Assembly (NCBI RefSeq): GCF_021130785.1 | Contig: NC_060214.1 | Location: 7,627,001-7,691,000 of the forward strand | Reading direction: 5' to 3' | DNA length: 64,000 nt | DNA from: Homalodisca vitripennis | Taxonomy: Eukaryota > Arthropoda > Insecta > Hemiptera > Cicadellidae | Shown: positions 59,629 through 64,000 of the stretch, in pieces | Layout: the number at the start of each line of letters is the position of its first letter | Numbering within the stretch: position 1 is the stretch's first letter | Position numbers and translations under genes: made by a program | The notes under the pieces: generated by a model | Told to the model about the DNA's origin: nothing | Databases searched by the model: none | Seen by the model: the letters and a program-made list of their open reading frames with translations, nothing else

Positions 59629-60357
59629 GAGTACGAATAATTGTAGCAACTAATCTACTTTATGGTTGCTAAATGTAGTCACCTTTAATTACTTTTTTTT
59701 GTATTGCAAAATGGCTGAAAACTAGGAAAACGTACGCATTTAAGGAATTGAAATATTTCAAGTTTCTTTAAAAGGAAAAAGTAGCAAAAAACCTCCACTG
59801 GTCATTAGACTTCACAATCTTCAAAACTCCATTAATGAATCAATTATAACACGATAAGACTATAGTTGAGTACGAACACTTGTAACAAAAACCTTATGGT
59901 TACTGAAGGAGTCGCCTTTATTTATTTTAGTATCGCAAAGCGGTCAAAAACTGGGAAAAGGCATTTACAGAATTTAAATGTTTCAAGAGTCTTTTTAAAG
60001 GAAAAAGTAGCAATAAAGCTTCACTTGTCATTAGACTTTACAATCTTCAAAACTCCAATTAAACACAGTATTAATGAACCAATTAGCCTATAACACGATA
60101 AGACTGTAGTTGAGTACGATTACTTGTAACAACTAATCTACCTTATGGGTACTGAAGAACCACCTTTAATCTTTTTGAAGCATTGCAAAGCGGTTGAAAA
60201 CTGGGAGAAAGTACGAATTTGAAGAATTGAAATGTTTCAAGTTTCTTTTTAAAGGAAAAAGTAGCAAAAAAGCTTCACTTGTCATTAGACTTTACAATCT
60301 TCAATGCCCCAATTAGACACAGTATTAATGAACCAATTACAACACGATAAGACTGTG
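59629..60357. repeat. 240-bp tandem repeat, three copies
   Basis: GAGTACGA begins at 59629, 59868 and 60112 (239 and 244 bp apart). Each unit has CTTATGGTTACTGAA-like sequence, GAAAACTGGGAAAA, TTTAAAGGAAAAAGTAGCAA and TCATTAGACTTTACAATCTT, and ends ACACGATAAGACT. Copies two and three are closest. The AT-rich units carry no credible gene. Confidence 0.85.
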
Positions 60358-60720
60358 GATGGCAAAAACCACCAGCCACAGATCCTGCAAATTTTTTTTC
60401 TCCCTCCAGAACCCGCTTATCTCCTTCCAGCGCGTAAATCGCTCCATATTTACAAGACGATTGTCCGCCGGCCTGTTGACTATCGGGGCAGGACCTTCCA
60501 GGACATAAGGTACCGTATTTTTTTCGCAGGATATACAGCTGACAGGCGAGGCGGGCCCCGGCCCCGGCCCCGTCCCACCAGCTCGATAACTGAGGCCCTG
60601 GTACTTAGCCGCTCTCGCAAGTTTATGGAGCACAAGACACTTACATGTACCGTACTTTACAAGCACGGCGGTGATTGGTACAGCGTACGCAGTCCCTATC
60701 CCTAGCAATCCAGAGCGCTC
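60358..60720. other. GC-rich island with opposing open frames
   Basis: The island starts directly after the 240-bp triplicate. A very good acceptor-like TTTTTTTTCTCCCTCCAG ends at 60409. The plus frame (60304-60705, 133 codons, with PAYLLPARKSLHIY and RRPVDYRGRTFQDIR) and a minus frame (60337-60708, 123 codons) are both open, so coding cannot be assigned. A GGCCCCGGCC triplet lies at about 60555-60574. It may be an exon or a regulatory island. Confidence 0.3.
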
Positions 60721-60805
60721 TCATCCACGCAATAAATTTGCATTTCTGTAACCGAAACAGCTTTTGGAATTAGTTATTTGTCAGTCAATTGACAATAGAA
60801 AAGTA

Positions 60806-60872
60806 GGGTCTTTTTCGTTTAAGGGCCAGCACCTTAGAAACATACTATACCTAACTGACAGTGCATTTAATT

Positions 60873-60904
<32 letters not shown>

Positions 60905-61208
60905 TGTTATTAGTTCGTAGGGCATTAGTCCAGGTACTACTTTTAGTATAAACTCGTCTTATCTTATCAGTGATAAACGCGCGCCGCTTATTTTTTGCCT
61001 GTAATGAAACCTGCGTTAGTTTTCTGTGAGTTATACTTAGTTTTTTTGTTCAATAAAGCGTGGTGAGTTGATCTGGGCTTGGACTTTTCATGCAAGCTCG
61101 AGTTAATTTTTTTCCTAAAAGAGCAAGCAGCGGGCAAGCATCGCGTGATCTGAGTTTTGAATAGGCAAACTAGGGTCTTTTGTGCTGGCCCTTAAACGAA
61201 AAAGACCC
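60806..61208. mobile_element. 403-bp MITE with perfect 27-bp terminal inverted repeats
   Basis: The left end (60806-60832) begins GGGTCTTTTTCGTTTAAGGG and is the exact reverse complement of 61182-61208. Flanks read GAAAAGTA on the left and GAAAGTAT on the right, close to an 8-bp target duplication with one indel, which would fit a hAT-type origin. An internal AGGGTCTTTT at 61172 adds a small hairpin at the right end. A T run of about 30 lies near 60873-60903. There is no transposase. Confidence 0.85.
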
Positions 61209-63405
61209 GAAAGTATATTGTGCAGAATACCTCTTCACCTAGATTGCACAATGTAAATGATATTTTGTAATCTTAGTGTAATAACCCTTATTCATTGGTC
61301 AAGTATTTTGAAGCAGCAAGTGGTGGGAGAACACCTCCTGACAAAAATTATACTAGAGCTATGATAAAAATTACGTAAAATCCTAGAAATATAAATTGTT
61401 TCTAAGTTTGATGTATTGCACAATTTTTAAATTTTACATGTATATACAAGAAATATTTTATACTAGTTTAACACTACAACTAGGCCAAATTTGCTACTAC
61501 TGTCACAAATATTTACAAAAATTCAGAAAAATTCTACTTTTAACTACTTTAAGTGGGGTCCTTTGCGTTGTACTACATCATTTCTTTAAACGTTTCCTAC
61601 GTTTAATAAGAGTGTTTCTCTGATGCATTAATGCTATGAACACATTTTTAGACCTATATTACAACGATACATGAAAGTAGGTAAGCAGTAATCATTGTTC
61701 CTTATCTTATCGCAAAATCCGGTTTTATCTGGTATTGGCGCAGGTCCCGGTCTACCTATGCAGTCGCAGGATTGTAGGACTGTAGGTCCACGCCTAGTTT
61801 GACGAGGGTGGCTGACGTCACTTTTCACAGGTGTCGGCGTGGACTAACTGTCCTACTTTTCAAAACTGACCTGGCCGTGCATTAGTTTTTCTACCTGCAC
61901 TTATTCTTTATTTTGGTCAGTGATGCTTCCAGTACATTCGCACAGCGTATTGCTAAATGAGCAAATATTAACAACAGTTTACTCAAGCTATCGCATATGA
62001 AGTGGATTACTAATAGGGATTATATCTTAACGAATTCCATATAACATTATATTACTTTCTGATTAATTTGGTTGGCATTGTCCTAATGAATCATAAACAT
62101 CTACAGTAAGTTTGTATTAGTTATTCCTTATATTGGACCATCGTTTGTATAATACTGTATATACCAGTAGGCACTATAATCGTTACAGACATTCTTAAGT
62201 TAGAAATGTCGTAACTAACCTGACTTTATTTTATGTATATAATTCCGTTTCATTCTTTTTGCAGCTGTCTTATGTAGTGTACTGAAAATTATTTAGCAGA
62301 TATAGAGTTTAGATCTCGAAACATCCATTCAAGTGCTGCAGTGTGAGTACGACGATCCCTTATCAACCCCTCGTCAAAAGAAACCCGTGAGTCGGACAGT
62401 GGGTCCCAGGCCGGGACCGTGGACCTACTGTCCACCCCTTAAGAAGTAGGTAAGAAATGCTTCCGGCAGTTTTATGACGTGGACCTACAGTCCGTTTACC
62501 CAGTCGCAGTGCCATGTTGTACCTAACTTAACCTAACCTTACCTTACCTGACCTGACCTAACCTTCTTAAAACGTAGAAAACGTTAAAAGAAATGAGGTC
62601 GTATGACGCAAAAAAACCCCATAAGTGTCTGCACTACAGAACTATATTGCCTATTTTATAATCATTGCCTAAAATGGATTAAAAGCTGACTGCAGTGCAA
62701 CCAACCACTGTCTTTTAAATTTATAATTAATTCGCATCCAAGTTCTTTTTAGTTTTTTATTACCTGTAAAGTGTGTACTTTTGGATTATTTCAATGATGG
62801 AGTAAAAATATTTTTTTCTGAATGACAAATAAAAATGTACCAAATTTTATAAACCGTTAGTTGCGTAATAATTATATCTCGAAAAGGGGCATCTCCCACT
62901 ATTTTACTAAACGTGCATGAGACAAGTGCACCTGATGAGACAATGAGACTGTCACTTCACCTATTTATAGGTGTCTCTCAAGACGAAACAATGTAAAGAG
63001 TTCATTTTGAGCCTCTTCGTTGCTGACCTTTTTTTTATCTCTTCGGAAAAACATGACTCCAGAATCAAGGAGTCTAGTCTGTGACAGCCACATTCTAGAG
63101 GCTGCACTAAGAGGAAGATGAACTGGAGCTGAACTCAAAATTCACATCGGATCAACCCTTCCCATCTTAGCTACTTTACGAATGGAAAAAGGATGGATAT
63201 AAACAGTCAAGAACTTCTTTCGGGGAAACGAGGGTTCTTTCTGCGCCTGTGGAATTTTATCAACTTGTTTTATTATGTTTTCGAGGGTATAAGGTCAAAA
63301 CCCATTTGCAAATTTTCACCTTTATACACCACTGGATATTGCTCAAGATATTGTCCAGTTAGTATGTGAGATTTTTCTAAAATATGTTTTTTTTTAGTCT
63401 GAGTT
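61209..63405. other. Spacer with short inverted words and a telomere-like patch
   Basis: No gene is supported. GGACTGTAGGTCCAC (61777-61791) is the exact reverse complement of 62479-62493, with a near copy at 62421. 63010-63190 is a relative of 690-890. The telomere-like patch is listed separately. Confidence 0.4.
62521..62563 (-). repeat. Degenerate (TTAGG)n-like interstitial patch
   Basis: The plus strand reads ACCTAACTTAACCTAACC and then TACCTTACCTGACCTGACC. On the minus strand these are TTAGG, TAAGG and CAGGT words, close to the insect telomere repeat. It is only about 43 bases, so simple-sequence slippage is also possible. Confidence 0.4.
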
Positions 63406-63599
63406 CAAGGACGTAGCCAGCGAGGAGTTTAAGAGGTCCGGACGCTCCCCCCCCAATTTTCAATTTCTTCAATTACTTTTTTAGTAAACGATTATTATTA
63501 TTATTATCTCAATAATTCGGTATTACTGACATGTACTGCCGAAGGGTCGTTTTAAGGAACAAAATGGGTGCTTACTCTCTGTCCTTCCTGGCTACGTTA
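63406..63599. mobile_element. MITE, inverted copy
   Basis: It starts CAAGGACGTAGCCAGC and ends CCTGGCTACGTTAA, and internally matches the reverse complement of 52751-53016, including the block CAGTATTACTGACATGTACT (here read as GGTATTACTGACATGTACTG). It is about 70 bases shorter than the complete copy. Confidence 0.7.
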
Positions 63600-64000
63600 A
63601 TTTAGTCAAGAACCACGCAAAATGTTTAACTTGTTTAAACAACTCTCTGATTGGTATACATTATTACTAGTATTAATATGTAAATAAAATCTTGTTTATT
63701 ACAAAGTAGACAATAGAAGTCTATAAAATTATATTCCAAATTGCAGGTATATTTATGAATAAACCTACTTGACAGACCTGCCTATTCATTTACCTCATTT
63801 CTTACAAAGCATATTTGTTTAAATGGATTTTCTTCGTATTTACGACTGAATTACGCAATGTAGGAGTACGCCACATACATGGCCTGTAACAGGTGACACT
63901 GAAGTTGCATGCTAATTTCACGTTTATAGATACATATATTACAATGTCGTATGATTGTATTCATTTTGTTTACAAATATATTCGTTCTTAAATTTGCTCC
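63600..64000. other. AT-rich spacer
   Basis: Nothing gene-like or repeated within the window is seen. Confidence 0.5.

Noticed and set aside
60304..60708. 133-codon plus and 123-codon minus genes
   Set aside because: The two frames lie over the same GC-rich DNA and cannot both be favoured; neither has a recognisable family. Kept only as a GC-rich island with a possible exon.

Overview
The window looks like AT-rich, repeat-dense insect genomic DNA. Supporting signs are insect-style non-LTR retrotransposon remnants with (TTTGA)n tails, tRNA-derived SINE heads, short DNA transposons with terminal inverted repeats, several satellites, a TTAGG-like telomeric patch and GATA/GAGA-type regulatory words. 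A hemipteran is a guess from repeat style only. Nothing bacterial or viral is visible and there is no intact protein-coding gene. The one confident functional gene is a tRNA-Gly(UCC) at 4559-4630 on the minus strand.

Layout: 1-4.6 kb holds a SINE head, the 3' end of a dead non-LTR element, a GC-richer patch and the tRNA. 4.6-13.3 kb is mostly AT-rich DNA with dispersed repeats and one very degenerate repeat (7.4-8.05 kb). 13.3-14.5 kb is a nested 16/32/64-bp satellite. 15.9-17.2 kb has 144-bp and longer tandem repeats. 19.6-21.9 kb is a 2.3-kb foldback element with a second transposon nested inside it. 24.1-25.1 kb has nine 116-bp repeats, followed at once by a convincing 96-nt candidate exon (25208-25303).

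The centre of the window (about 26.8-52.9 kb) is two copies of one block in direct orientation. Unit A (to 37495) and unit B (37496-52886) share the same order: a 107-bp satellite, a GAA tract, a 149-bp tandem repeat, two dead reverse transcriptase fragments, a conserved 78-codon frame, a GC-rich island and a MITE. The 107-bp satellite has about 15 copies in A and about 61 in B; the 149-bp repeat has 7 and 4. The left part of B is full of single-base indels, so part of this may come from assembly (uncollapsed haplotypes or an unpolished gap fill).

53-64 kb holds GATA-site clusters, including five GATAA words spaced exactly 10 bp apart, a candidate C-terminal coding frame (55949-56178), several MITEs, a 200-bp palindrome, a 240-bp triplicate and a telomere-like patch. 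A short structured motif, CTGANGA-N-stem-GAAA, recurs about a dozen times across the window, some of it inside transposon ends. It resembles a hammerhead ribozyme core with one extra base and is the most intriguing recurrent signal.

If real genes cross this window they do so as small exons in large repeat-filled introns. The splice-flanked candidates are on the plus strand, but no pair can be linked from sequence alone.
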